Position numbers and translations under genes: made by a program. The notes beneath the pieces are model-generated. The model was not told where the DNA came from and ran no database searches. It saw only the letters and a program-made list of their open reading frames with translations. From positions 310,001 to 374,000 of the forward strand of contig SWDT01000015.1 of the NCBI GenBank assembly GCA_009193035.1: a DNA stretch of 64,000 nucleotides, read 5' to 3'. Positions 36,901-48,245 of the stretch are shown piece by piece; within the stretch, counting starts at the first letter, position 1, and the number at the start of each line of letters is the position of its first letter. The stretch comes from Halicephalobus mephisto (Eukaryota; Nematoda; Chromadorea; Rhabditida; Panagrolaimidae).

Positions 36901-38360
36901 GTTAATTTGTAAAATTAGAAAATTCTTACGTGATTGTTTTCATATCCAGTATTTCCATCAAAAAAGGAAATAACAGAGTGAGTATCGTCTAGTTTAATTT
37001 CATTTCCTAAGGATTTAGATGCTACTGGACTGGCTTGCTTGGTGGCGCTGACCAGAGCCAGGACTCCCACGCGTCCACTCATGCCTGTTCCATCAGACAA
37101 GTAGACAATTTTGAAGCTCTTCCCGCTCATGTAATTTATTTGTTTTCCTCCCATGCTGACGTAATCGCCTCCATCAGGATAAATCCGTAGTTGTTTTCCT
37201 TCCATGGCTGGAACAGTGATCTTTAGATCCATGCCCTCAGGGACATTGATGGTCCAAGTACAGTTCTCAGAATTAGGTCCATCAAGAGACAACAACGGCA
37301 GACTTCTTTGATTATCTACGAGAGTAATTTCTTTATTATTCATCCAGCAGTTTGAAGCTGGTTCGTCAACGGGAGGGACGTAGATGAATCCTTGGAAAGC
37401 CGACCATTTTTCCATTCCGCTTCCGGCGTTGTAAGTGTAAATGAGGGAACTTGTGTTCGCAGCGTCGAAGAAACCAACATCTGTAGTCGAGTCATAAGGG
37501 CTAAAACATTATTAATAAATTTGTTAATAAAACTTATTTTCTTATAATATCCTAAAAAACATTTTTCAAAACTACAAAAACAATAAATATTCAACGAATT
37601 TTTATAATTTTTTATTAAATTGATATAACTTTACTGCTTTACTTATAATCAAAGTTCTGTGGAATTGAAAATTAATTTTTGATATATGGAAAATATTTTT
37701 TCTTAAAAAAAATTAAATAAGATTTTGGAACAGAACGCCAAAGATTCAATATCTCATTTCTTATATGAGAAATATTGTTTTTATTATTGAATTTTCTTTT
37801 AAAATAACTTCCGATTTCTTTATTTTTTACGTTAAACGAAACAACAAAATTATTTGAATTTAATAAAAAAGAGTATATGGAAATCTATGAAATATTCACT
37901 GAGTTACAAGGATTTGAAAGTTGGATTTTTTAGGATATTTCATTAAATTAGATTTTTCAATAAAATTATATTTAAAAAAAGATAAAAATTTACAACTAGC
38001 TAATATCAGATGTGTAAGGTATTTTTTAAAGTAATTTTTTTAAATATTTTCAACTTACTCGAAGGGCAGATTGAACATTCCATTACTAGTCGAAAATTTG
38101 AATTTACTCGTGTACCCGTTGGTGAAAATAAAGCGTAATCCTTTCATTTGACCATCATTTCTAAACACTGTCATATCACAATGAATGTCAGTTATATTTT
38201 CGTTCGTTAAAGATTTCGGAAAATTCGGAGATTCGACGAAAAGCATATCCCCTGGACTTAAAGAATATACGGTATCAGTCTCATTACATTGTCCTATCTC
38301 TCCTAAAAGAGTCGAGGATACTGTAACGAAGAAACAAAACAGGAAAATGAGTAACTTCAT
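33973..38360 (-). CDS. CUB-like, Ser/Thr/Pro-rich secreted or GPI-anchored surface protein
   Basis: Seven exons (38360-38059, 37500-36930, 36885-36651, 36178-35662, 35619-34490, 34446-34239, 34159-33973) give 1049 aa. A signal peptide ([16 protein letters not shown]) leads into modules of the nematode CUB-like family ([53 protein letters not shown]). Next comes a cysteine-bearing module ([19 protein letters not shown]). Residues about 540-710 are a low-complexity Thr/Ser/Pro tract of S-(T/S)-P triplets, expected to be O-glycosylated. A further beta-rich region follows, then a hydrophobic C-terminus ([16 protein letters not shown]) that suits a GPI signal. C. elegans relatives are often gut-expressed and induced by pathogens; a surface or defence role is inferred. 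The start chosen is the second in-frame ATG because it gives a clean signal peptide; the first lies at 38396. Confidence 0.85.
35138..35575. repeat. 9-bp-based coding minisatellite (Ser/Thr-Pro)
   Basis: Reiterated GAAGGTGTA and GAAGAAGTA on the plus strand, read on the minus strand as TCT/ACA/CCT codons in the surface-protein exon. The plus strand is open too (Glu-Gly-Val repeats), but that is a mirror of the repeat, not a gene. Confidence 0.93.
36262..36600. repeat. GGTCCTGACACGAAC hairpin repeats in intron
   Basis: It lies in the intron 36179-36650 of the CUB-like gene. GTGGTCCTGACACGAACAA occurs at about 36277 and 36419. Partial inverted partners are TATTCGTG(G/A)TGGGACCAATTT at about 36354 and 36490, and a further GGTCCCATCACGAATGG lies near 36564. 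Confidence 0.75.
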
Positions 38361-38690
38361 CCTGTCTAGACAACAATTAAGAATGAGTTTTATCATTGGT
38401 TTTTATATGAATAACTTTCATGAGAACAACGATTAAATTGCACAAAAAAGAAAATGGGCGTAAGAATGATATCATTTATGGGAGAGGCTCTCGAAAGTAC
38501 GTAATTACTCTGGAAATTATGAGTTAGATTGTTTCACAAAGATAATGATAAAAAAGATTGGAATTTCTCTAACACGAATTTTTTCGTGTTGAGATGAAAT
38601 TGAAGATGGATTTTATCCTTAATGGAATCCGAGGATAATTAACTAGGATATTTGAATGAAATTTATGGTTTTTTCGAAGTTTAGTAACTA
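38361..38690. other. upstream region of the CUB-like gene
   Basis: 330 bp with no coding frame recognised; presumably holds its promoter. Confidence 0.4.
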
Positions 38691-38850
38691 TTAGGACAGG
38701 AACTAAATTATTAGAAGGAACTTGAAGAGATAGCCTGAAAATCAGGGAACTTAGGATACTGTAGACCACGCGCGAGACTCTCGGTTGTCTTTTGTGAAGA
38801 AACTTTATGAACTGTATCCTTATTGTTTTAATAAAGATTGTCATTATACT
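38691..38850. repeat. three-copy dispersed element, copy 2
   Basis: Begins TTAGGACAGGAACTAAATTA. It contains GAAGAGATAGCCTGAAAATC, TTAGGATACTGTAGACCACG and GAGACTCTCGGTTGTCTTTT, and ends near TTTTAATAAAGATTGTCATT. It is most similar to the copy at 47181. Function unknown; the AATAAA near the 3' end suggests the tail of a retroelement. Confidence 0.8.
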
Positions 38851-39550
38851 TGTTTTGTCTTAACAGTAAGATTATTACTGTAATCAATAGTTATTCTAGT
38901 TCTTCAAAGACATTATTTCCGGCTTCAAAATTATTAAAAAAATAATTATGAAACTACTGCCCCAAATATTTTTATTTAAACTTCAATAACTTTATTTTAA
39001 CAAGTCCACAAAGCTTCGACCAAGACTTTTCAACAAGGAAATTTTAATATTTTAACAATCGTAATGAAAAACTTTAGTCGTTTTATTTGTAGCATTTTAT
39101 ATGAACTTCAGTTTTAACGAAATAATAGAATTTCTCCAGCATCCATTAAGCGATTAAACGTTTCTGATTGAAGAACATGTCAAAGTTGTCAGTAATTTAT
39201 TTTTATTTTTCGATCAATTTGTTGAATTTACAATTTGTTTTATCACGAAAAAAACTAAAATTCTATTGATTTTAAAAATCAAAAAAACCATTTCTTTTGA
39301 TTTAAGTTATCAAACTGCTTTTCTTCAAAAAAAGCTTAAATTTCTCTTTATCTGCTTTACTCCTAATAAGTTAAATTTTGATAACTCATTAAAAACCAAG
39401 TTTCCCCATTCAATTTCATCATTGTCTACAATTATGCACAATTTCAAGCAGAAGAAAATAAATAATCATTAAATACTTCTCTTTTTTGAAAAACGACTCA
39501 TTCAACATCCACTGGCAGTAATCTACGAGGATAATCGAACGCTTGGAATG
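38851..39550. other. intergenic, nothing recognised
   Basis: AT-rich sequence downstream of AP-2 sigma. The plus-strand frame at 39266-39472 is low-complexity. Confidence 0.45.
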
Positions 39551-40336
39551 TCACTCCAAAGAAGTCAGCATCATCAATTGCTTGAGCACTTTGGTCTGGG
39601 ATGTCTCTCGAATCTCACCAGCTAGGAACATTTCGTCTACCACAGTATAGACCTAAAGTTATCAATGAAAAATTGGCATGCATATAAACTAACCTTATAA
39701 AAATTGAAAACCAAATCTAATTCACAGACATTATGGAAGTATTCGTTCAAAACTTCGACAAAATTGTGAATAGCCTCGAGGTAATAGAGATTATTGTCCA
39801 TTATATCGACACAAATACAAAAGTAGAGTCCGGCATAACGTCTGTAGACAATCTTGAAGTTTCGGAACTGAAATCAGGACTTGAGTGATGTTATAAGAAC
39901 TAAACACGAGTTTTTTACGAAATTTCCAGGAGTTTTTAGAACATAAAGTAACCTAGAATTTCGGTTTTCGAGACGATTATTTCATAATTTTCGAAACTAT
40001 TCCATTTAGATAGATCTAGCAACTTCCAAATTAGGACCATATAAGATGCAAGACTCTGTCCACTTTCGGAGGTTATTTGCATATATGAAATTACTAATAG
40101 ACACCTTAATACATCATAGCAGCACAGTACTCTATAGGAAACGGGTTGCTTTGCTTCATAGATAATCAAAAAAGTAAACGAACCTCGACAAAATTAGTGT
40201 GCTTGGCGTCACGAACAGTCACGACGGCATGGACTTCTTCTATCAGCTTCTGCTTCTCGTCATCGTCGAAATGCATGTACCATTTGGCTAATCTCGTTTT
40301 TCCTGCTCTATTCTGGATGAGAATAAAGCGAATCAT
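39551..40336 (-). CDS. aps-2: AP-2 clathrin adaptor complex, sigma subunit
   Basis: Exons 40336-40184, 39867-39694 and 39652-39551 give exactly 142 aa, the length of AP2S1 in animals. The sequence [57 protein letters not shown] and [20 protein letters not shown] is nearly invariant across metazoans. The subunit belongs to the AP-2 core at the plasma membrane and forms part of the acidic-dileucine cargo pocket in clathrin-mediated endocytosis. An acceptor (TTTTTTAG) lies one base before the ATG, a typical spliced-leader arrangement. The introns are 316 and 41 nt. The minus-strand frame at 39936-40169 lies in the first intron and is not a gene. Confidence 0.97.
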
Positions 40337-42613
40337 TCTAAAAAACAAAAATTTAAATGAAAATTTACAAACTAAATTACACAAAGTCAACAAATATCAA
40401 ATTTCCACGTTGTAATTCATAAAATCATATAAAAATAAATCTGTTACTTTTATTTTTCTTTAGTAAAATTAGCAACTCTAAAGAAAAGAAAATCGAAAAA
40501 AAATCCAATAACTGCTCGACCGACATTCGCTTTTTTCGCGTTGAGAGAGCTTCCAACTGACCACACTTTCTTTTTCGTTTCTGCATATATCTTCGAAAAT
40601 TAAATTTTTAAATTTCTATTGATTTCAGGATATTAAAATAAATTTCTCCTAAAAAGGTGATAGAAATGTGGAAGATTATGCAAAAGTCTGAAATAATCAA
40701 AATTTGTAGTGGTTCGTAATGAGTTATGAGGACGTTCAACCATGGACTAAACAGGAAAATTAAACTAGAACAATAATTTAATTACACAATTATCTAGATA
40801 TTTTAAATTTCCAGAAAAATGGTTTACAGTGATTAAACTGAAATATTTTTATTGGATTTGGTTCATAATCACGGTCCGGGTCCTGCCGTAACTTCGATGA
40901 ATATAAAATTTAAACATTTTTTATAACATAGTTATTTGTACTTTTAAAGCAATTTTTCGAATCCAAATACGAGTTCAAAAAATTCATTTTCTGTTTTAAT
41001 AATCTTAGAAAAGCCGAAAGATTAATTTCCGTGACTGATTAAAGTAATTTCAGATTCGTTTTAGAGCGCCGAAATTACTCCATGAAGTTCTGTTTTACTT
41101 TACTTTTATTCCTATGTCGCACAAAATCAAAATTTACAAACAATTTTTAATTGTCTGCTCCTTTGACCCAATTCCCCCATTGGTGGCGTGCGTAGGGGGC
41201 AGCTCGGGTTGAGACTAGGAGCTGTTGCTGCTTCATGACTTCGAATTCGGTCTTCTTACACTGCATTTCCTCAGCTAAATCGTCCGACTATCTTGTTCTT
41301 GGTCTTCCGAGTGGTCTCTTTTTCTGTGGCTTCCAGAGAGTGGTCAACGTTGCCTAGTTGGGTTCCGTTTGCCTTGCCAGCTTCATGGCAAACTTCCATT
41401 TTCGTTTAAGAGTATGAAGTTCTGATTCGAAGAATGAATTAATAAATTTGTTACGAATTTTAGAGACTACCTACCTAAAGTACATGGATGAGAAATGGAT
41501 TTTTGACAACTCTTCTGGTGATTTCGAAATATAAAATTAACACGTAAACGACAATTCCTTTTGTTCGAAAAATCATTTTTAAAAAAAGTTGATTTTTTAT
41601 ACACCTTTTTAGGGACACTATTGCCATGTCATATTGTTATAAGAACAAATTGATTTTTGATATTGATTTACCAAATGATTTTTGCATAATTTCCATGCAA
41701 CTTTTGACCCGAAGGATAGAACCTGTGGGACACGAACACCATGTCCCATTGTCGTTTGGATGTTAAAAATTTACTTTAAAACTTCGTTTTTCAAACTTAT
41801 TTTGTTCGGGATTTGTTTCAGAAACCACTTTGTATCCTTAAATTTCGTTAAATAATAAGGTAAAAAGTAAGCAACAAATTTTCATGTTCGGAATTTCCCT
41901 AACTAGTATGTTGTGGATAATATGAAAGCAAGTTAAAAAAGTTCGATAAGTAGAAATAATAATTTTACATTACAACTTTTATGTAATAAGTCAAGACAAG
42001 ACAATACATAACAAAAGTCAACAATATTAACACAGCTATTTTTAATTACAGTAATGCTATAAATTGGTACACAGGATATTTCGCTCCAGAATCGCACTAT
42101 CTGAGTTGATTGTTGTTTAGCAATGTTGATTCTCTTACTGCATTGAGAATATTTCATTTTTTAGACCTTATGGATTAGTAAAAATGAAATAAAAGTCAGA
42201 GTCAACTTCCAGAGACAATTTTTCTGAAAATTCTAACATCAAAATCCATCAATTTCTGCTTTTAAGATACGGAAAACTAGTTATAACAACGAAGAACTTC
42301 ATTCGTCTCAAGATTCAGGTCTTTTCGTAATCCCTGAATTCTGAAAACTAACCCTCAATTATGACTTCAAATTCGGAATCTGAATCCGATTATCCTGTCT
42401 TACATATCTTTAAAAATCTGAAGATAGTTACTTTTTTTTGTGCCAAAAAAACGTGCAAATTTGCAGAGAACGTGTTTTAAAGACGTTGAAGTTAATCGCA
42501 TAATGGGTCACGAGAATATATATAGTTCGAGACAAATATGGTACTTAAACCAGAACAATAACTTTAATTTCCTGATAATACAGCTATCCAGATACTTTAG
42601 AATTCTTAGAAAA
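40337..42613. other. intergenic with an old LINE fragment
   Basis: Apart from the LINE remnant at 41157-41420 no coding sequence was recognised. Around 41610 and 41730 two related stretches (GGGACACTATTGCCATGTC and GGGACACGAACACCATGTCC) form a direct repeat. Confidence 0.45.
41157..41420 (-). pseudogene. degenerate non-LTR retrotransposon, reverse-transcriptase C-terminus
   Basis: Minus-strand translation gives WKPQKKRPLGRPRTR, then SDDLAEEMQ and ATRAAP-like text, with in-frame stops. The RPxGRPxxRWxDD motif is characteristic of the C-terminal region of RTE/CR1/Jockey-type LINE ORF2 proteins. Only about 85 codons remain. No 5' part or tail was found. Confidence 0.65.
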
Positions 42614-45438
42614 ATGGTTGACGCTAGTCAAATTGCGGAATATTTTTTCTTCGGTTGGATCTGCTTCACGATCCCGATCCAGCTTCTTGTCATTGTCTCA
42701 CTTGTCAGAAAATTTAGTCAATTAAAGATGAATAAGTCTTTTTTCATGGTTTATACGGTAAATACGTTTGTGGATTTTGCAAATCAGATGTGTATGATTT
42801 TGGGAGTTTTGTTCCCGGCCTGGGGATTCTTTATCCCGGTTTACCTGAGACTAGGCAGTGACTTCGGTGGGTTTTGGGTTGTAGCAATATAATAGTGAAG
42901 ATGTCAATTTAGGGAAGTACTTGTTAATAGGTTTGTTTTGGACAAGGATAAGCCAGGGAATCGCTTGTCTTCTGATAGCTCTAAACAGATGTTCCGCCAT
43001 CATCTGGCCCTTGAATTACGAAAGGGTTTGTTTTGCTAAAATTATCAATTTCGAACTTTGAATTCAAACCTAATTTTTTGCAAATCGATAGTTCTAATCT
43101 TATCCAGTATCATTTAATCTCTTTGTACACTACTTACTACTTTTTCAGATCTGGACGAACACAGTTATCTACTTTGCTATCTTCGTCCAACTTTTCTCCG
43201 GTGTTCCTTTTGCCATTTTCGCAAGCAGTATGAATTACACATGGCTCACTAACATATCCACGGCCGAGGAATACAGTATCGACCAACCCGATGTCAGAGT
43301 TTCCGTCGATAACGACAACGAAGTCCAAATTTTGAAAATCATTTGGGTCGATAACGCAGATGGTAAACGTGTTTTCATCGTTGGTTTCGTCATCGAAATT
43401 ATTATTTGCATCATTTTAATTTTGTGCTATATAATTATAGGTTGCGTGATGAAAAAAAGAAAAGTAAGTTTTTATTTTTCAAAAGATTGCGTGATTCTAA
43501 AAGCTAAAAACCAAAAAATAAATATATTAAATTATTTATAAATATGTTTCGTTCAAAATTAGACAAAAAATTTTTTTCTCAGTAAAAATGGAAGTGATGA
43601 AAGAGTTATTTTGCATTCGAGATTAGGTAAAGTTTCTGAAAGATATTTCCTGATCTTTTAAAAGCACAGTAGAACTTTGATATAAGATATTCTTATTATA
43701 ACATCTCTTATTATAGCATACGATGTGAGTTTGGTTAGTTTGCCTCCAAATTTACCCCGCTATGATATATCCTTTCTCGTAACACACGCTTTGGCTGCTT
43801 CCAAAAAATATCTTATATCCAAGTTCGATTGCAATACTGTCATTAAAAATGGAAATAGAACAAGTTTATTTCAAAATTGTAATACAGTATAACTTAGATA
43901 TAAAATACTCCTATTATAACATATCTCTTGTTATAGCATGTGGTCTGATTGAGTTTGGTTAGTTTGTCTCCAAATTTACCCCGCTATGATATATCCTTTC
44001 TCATAATACACGCTTTGGCCGATCCCAAAAAATATCTTATATCCAAGTTCGACTGTAGTAAGCTTTCTCATTTTTACTGATTTGTCTTAGTATCTGTTGA
44101 CAAAGTTGAAAGTAAAAAGGAATGATAGAAAAGGAGAGAACACCAAATAAATACGTGTTTCGCGCCCACATAAAAGAGGAAAATTTGGGAAAGAAAGGTC
44201 CCGCAACGAAAAAAAGAAAACGTGGGCGGAAAATTTTTTGTTGTTCTTATCAATTGGAAAAAATTTTTGTAACCTTTTATGATATTGCGGAAGTCACTAT
44301 CTGGTCTCGTCCAGTGTGACAGAAAGTATAAAATTCGCAAATCTCTTCACAGTATCTTTATTGATCCCTCAAACTTGGGCAATTAAACCAAAAATATGCA
44401 AAAAAGCAATAATTATAAAAAGTCACGATAAAACATAATACAAACTATACCGTATTGCTTTCGTTTAAAGCGTTATAATTCTGCTAAAACACAAAACTTG
44501 GATCAAGTAGATTAATTAAGAAATGTAGACTTTCATTCGTCTTTTTTGTGTTGATGAATCATCTGCCATTTTTGCTCCTAAGGCAGTATTCAACTACGTC
44601 GATGTCTTCAGGAGAAACCATAGTCGAAAAAGTAAAAATTTAGTTTCCATCCAGAACCAAGCCAAGTCTAAAAAGTTCTTCCACGGTCTTGGATGGAAAT
44701 TCCATGAAAAAAATGATAAATCTAATTTCCATTCAGGACCAAATGAAGTATTTAAAAAGTATTTTATGTTTGGTCCTGAATGGAAACCATATGTACAATA
44801 ATGGACACCCATTTCCCACCTGAGACTGGAGGAAATCCGTGTAAAAATTTGTCTCGGTTCTGAGCAGAAACTATATCCCTCAGATCCATGTTCATCAAAT
44901 CACAGTTTTCAACTGAAAATACAGAATTACTAATTAAATAATTGCAAAAATTTAGGACTGTCCTAACTTCGAAAATGAATTCTACAGTAATACTTTCAGG
45001 AAATTGCTCCTGCGATAGTGTCCAGCACTAAATACGAATCTTCATCTACTTTTCAGCGAAAGACCGTCAATAAACAGCTTTTCCGGATGGCTGCTTCTGT
45101 TTGTACGATCGAGATCTTGTTCACTTTGTTTATGCTAAGTATTGTTACGGTAACTGAACTTTATTCGAATTTTTTAATTTTCTAATTTTCAGGTGGAAAT
45201 TCATCCGAATTTATTTTACGTTTTCTATAATTCGCTGTCGATACTGTATTCCACCTTGAACCCTTATGTTTTGCTCATCTGCTCAAGCTACACGAGGAGG
45301 TTGCTCAAGGAGACATGCAACGAAATCTCCGAAAGCCTAAAATGCGACTTTAAAAAGATAATCAGTACAGGAAGAGCGTCGATAGACCTGGAGATGCCCA
45401 CTTTGTCCACAGTAAAAAGTTCTTCTCATAGAAAATAA
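42614..45438 (+). CDS. SRG-superfamily 7TM chemoreceptor, gene 1 of cluster
   Basis: Exons 42614-42866, 42913-43025, 43149-43463, 45057-45149 and 45193-45438 give 339 aa with seven hydrophobic segments. TM1 is FFFGWICFTIPIQLLVIVSL. TM3 ends in LLIALNRCSAIIWPLNYERIW, the family's equivalent of a DRY box. TM5 is VFIVGFVIEIIICIILILCY, and TM7 carries SILYSTLNPYVLLICSSY, an NPxxY-like signature. Such receptors usually sit in sensory-neuron cilia and signal through G proteins; ligands are unknown. It differs from the two paralogues in lacking the intron after the extracellular loop (at VQ|ILKIIW). Its third intron (1.6 kb) holds two MITEs and a hairpin repeat. The assignment to srv or srg within the superfamily is uncertain. 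Confidence 0.87.
43677..43839. mobile_element. MITE, CAGTNGAACTTxGATATAAGATA ends, copy 1
   Basis: It has terminal inverted repeats (CAGTAGAACTTTGATATAAG / ATATCCAAGTTCGATTGCAA...CTG) about 160 bp apart, and lies in intron 3 of chemoreceptor gene 1. The interior AAATTTACCCCGCTATGATA is shared with the next copy. End points are approximate. Confidence 0.75.
43885..44055. mobile_element. MITE of the same family, copy 2
   Basis: From CAGTATAACTTAGATATAAA to CCAAGTTCGACTG, flanked by TA on both sides. It lies 45 bp after copy 1, in the same orientation and with the same interior. Confidence 0.82.
44636..44880. repeat. hairpin repeats, TTTCCATNCAGGACCAA family
   Basis: TAGTTTCCATCCAGAACCAA pairs with GGTCTTGGATGGAAATTCCA; AATTTCCATTCAGGACCAAA pairs with GTTTGGTCCTGAATGGAAAC; a third weaker pair lies at 44812-44880. 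They lie in intron 3 of chemoreceptor gene 1. The layout resembles 30425-30760 with a different arm sequence. Confidence 0.8.
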
Positions 45439-46325
45439 CATTTTTACTTTTAATAAAATATGATTAATTGTAATTAAAGTTGTTGAAACGGGCATTCCAT
45501 CCTAAGTGGAAGCACAACCAATAGGGAGTATTTGGTCCCGAACGGATTTCGTTAATATCAACAAGGAGAGTTTGGTCTCAAACAGATTTCCTTAATATCA
45601 ACAAAGAGGGTTTGGTCTTGAACGGATTCTTTCAGCATTAACAAAGAGAGTTTGGTCCTGAACGGATTCTTTCAGCACCAACAAAGAACGTTTGGTCCTG
45701 AACAGATTCTCTTAGTACTGACAAGAGAACATACAGTTCCTTTCTGATTTTATATTGCGCCTTAGGCATTTGTTAAATAAGCTTCTCTACGATATCTACT
45801 GGTCTCATCGTCACGCGAGTCACTCGAACTAACAAATACAACGGAAGTAAAACTCTTAAATTAACAATTGTCCCTTATACAGTACACCAATATAAGTGAA
45901 AATTTAAAAACTATTTTTAATTTACTTTAAATTTCAATAAATATAAAATCCTACTTTTTCGGTTTTCTGTATTTTACCGTATCAATGTTTTTTAATTTTT
46001 CGAATTAAAGCACAATTCAGAAAACTTATTTATTTAATGATCATAGTCCAGATTTTCTACTTTTAAAATATCTTTTTTGCTTTACTTTAATAACACAAAA
46101 CAATTTTCCTGGATTTGTTAGTTTAGGTTTGAGAATTATTTTCAGGAAATATTCACGTGAGAAATTTTACTTTACAACTTACTCGATTTCTTTGAGGTTA
46201 ATAACACAGTCGCGTGAAAGTTCTGTGAAATTTTTACAAAGAAAAATTTTCCTAAATGGAATTAATCCGACTTCGAAGGTCAATATCCAACTTGGTCTCT
46301 AGTTTCTTTCAAGATACATTTTGAA
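45439..46325. other. spacer between chemoreceptor genes 1 and 2
   Basis: Apart from the short tandem repeat at 45487-45720 it is AT-rich with no gene recognised. Confidence 0.45.
45487..45720. repeat. about 42-bp tandem repeat, five copies
   Basis: Units read AGAGTTTGGTCCTGAACGGA, then TTCTTTCAGCATTAACAA or TTTCGTTAATATCAACAA. The GGTCCTGAACGGA core resembles the arms of the hairpin families nearby, but all copies here are in one orientation. Confidence 0.85.
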
Positions 46326-48245
46326 ATGGATTTATCTCAATTAGTTGAGTATTGTTTCTTTGTCTGGATCTGCTTTACGATCCCAGTCCAGATCCTGGTT
46401 GTAACTTCAATAATTAGGAAATTTAGTCAATTAAAAACGAATAAATCTTTTTTTATGGTTTATACGGTAAATACGTTTGTGGATTTTGTAAATCAGATGT
46501 GTATGATTTTGGGAGTTTTGTTCCCGGCCTGGGGGTTCTTTATTCCGGTTTACCTCAGACTAGGCAGTGACTTCGGTGGGTTTTGGGTTGCAGCAATATA
46601 ATAGTGAAGATGTCAATTTAGGGAAGTACTTGTTAATAGGTTTGTTTTGGACAAGGATAAGCCAGGGAATCGCTTGTCTTCTGATAGCTCTAAACAGATG
46701 TTCCGCCATCATCTGGCCCTTGAATTACGAAAGGGTTTGTTTCACTCGTCTTCCTATACTATTTGGTACTTTGTAGATCTGGAACAAAAGAGTAATCTCG
46801 ATCTGCTTGTTCCTTCAAATCTTCTCCGGTTTTCCGTTTACCGTATTCGCAGGAACCAAGGAGTATCGGTGGTACATTAATGCCAGCACAGCGGAGCTCT
46901 ATGATGTCAACCCAAATGACGTCATAATCGAGGAAAACGATCTCTGGAATCAAGTCCAGGTAGTAAAAACCAATTAATTGTAATTAATTAATTAATACAG
47001 CTCCTGAAAATCGTCTGGAAGAGTAATAGTGACAAAATGACGGTCTTCATCGTGGGGTTCATCATCGAACTTCTCATTTGTCTTTCGCTCATTTGCTGTT
47101 ACTTTGCCATAGGCTTCGTTCTCTGGAAAAAAAGCGTAAGTTATATCTTTAATAATCCTAAAAACTAGCCATTCCTGCTGTTGGGAGAGGAACTAAATTA
47201 TTAAAAGGGACTTGCAGAGATAGCCTGAATATCAGGGAACATGGGGTACTGTAGGATGTGAGCGAGACTTTCGGTTGTCTTTTGTATGGGAAATTTATAG
47301 ATTGTATTCTTATTTTTTTAATAAAGATTATTAATGTTAGATCGTGGATAGGGGTTTCTAGTCCACTTGTAGATCAGGAATAGATACAAAATTAGTTTAT
47401 TAAGTCGGGGGCGGGCAATACAACAAACTCAGATAATTATTATGCAAACTATTTAATTTTCCGCCAACGCGCAATCGTAAAGCTTTCATTAATCCTCAGG
47501 GTATTTACCTTCGGGACCAACGTTGTGTGGACTTCCACTCGAATGAATAATGTACGATCCAACAATTAACATACTTCTGATTACTATTTTGACGCTTTCA
47601 GAACTCTCCGACCTTCAGTATCCGCATCTACCAAGGCCCCATGGAACTCCAACGTCGCAGAATCAATCAGCAACTTTTCAGAATGGCTTCTGTGACCTGT
47701 GCAGTGGAGATATTGTTCACTGTTTTCATGGCCATTATTGCTACAGTCAGTTTTGGCATATTGGAAAACTTGATTTTTCAACTTTGGTCTTGACACGAAA
47801 AAAAATTATTTTCGATGATTTTTGAATAAGTTTTTTAAAATTATTTTTACATTTATTAAATAAACAAAAATATAAAGAATTAAAAAAAATAAAAAACGGA
47901 GCAAATGGTTGTCAAAAATATTGTAAAGAATTTTGGATCATTCGTGTCAGGACCATAATTGAGAAATTTGTTTCTTAATTAAGTGAAATTGGACTTTTTT
48001 AGATCTACATTCATCCAAATCTCTTTTACGCCCTGTACAATTCGCTCTCGATACTGTACTCTACCCTGAATCCTTATATCTTGTTAGTCTGCTCGAGTTA
48101 CACCAGGAAGCTGATCACGGACACCCTAAAGGAATCCGGAGTGACTCGTTTTCGATGTTTTACGAATTTCAGAAACAACCAAGAGATAACAACCACGCCT
48201 TCTACCGTAGTCATCAAATTTATCAAAAATATACCTTCGAACTAA
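46326..48245 (+). CDS. SRG-superfamily 7TM chemoreceptor, gene 2 of cluster
   Basis: Exons 46326-46575, 46622-46734, 46777-46959, 47001-47135, 47602-47745 and 48003-48245 give 355 aa. Topology and signatures match gene 1: CFFVWICFTIPVQILVVTSI; LLIALNRCSAIIWPLNYERIW; VFIVGFIIELLICLSLICCY; SILYSTLNPYILLVCSSYTR. Exon 2, its flanking 46-nt intron and the end of exon 1 are almost identical in DNA to gene 1, whereas exons 3-6 differ clearly. Compared with gene 1 it has one extra intron, after NQVQ. The intron 47136-47601 carries a copy of the three-copy repeat immediately followed by a solo LTR, and the next intron carries a hairpin repeat. No disabling change is seen in the coding exons. Confidence 0.88.
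47181..47330. repeat. three-copy dispersed element, copy 3
   Basis: From TTGGGAGAGGAACTAAATTA through AGAGATAGCCTGAATATCAG and CGAGACTTTCGGTTGTCTTT to TTTTAATAAAGATTATTAA, where it abuts the solo LTR. It is intronic in chemoreceptor gene 2. Confidence 0.8.
47335..47574 (-). mobile_element. solo LTR, 240 bp, target duplication ATTAA
   Basis: On the plus strand it runs TGTTAGATCGTGG...GTACGATCCAACA, flanked on both sides by ATTAA (47330-47334 and 47575-47579). In reverse complement it begins TGTTGGATCGTACA and shares the GTTGGTCCCGAAGG and AAATACCCTGAGGA core with the solo LTR at 31461, so it is the same family inserted in opposite orientation. Confidence 0.92.
47783..47955. repeat. inverted-repeat element, GGTCYTGACACGAA family
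   Basis: TTTGGTCTTGACACGAAAAA at the left and TTCGTGTCAGGACCATAATT at the right are inverted. It lies in the last intron of chemoreceptor gene 2. Confidence 0.72.

Noticed and set aside
42841..42900. A 46-nt intron starting at GTTTACCTGAGAC in chemoreceptor gene 1
   Set aside because: It would delete the LRLGSDFG segment conserved in gene 3; the GTGGGT...TTTAG intron keeps it and matches all three paralogues.
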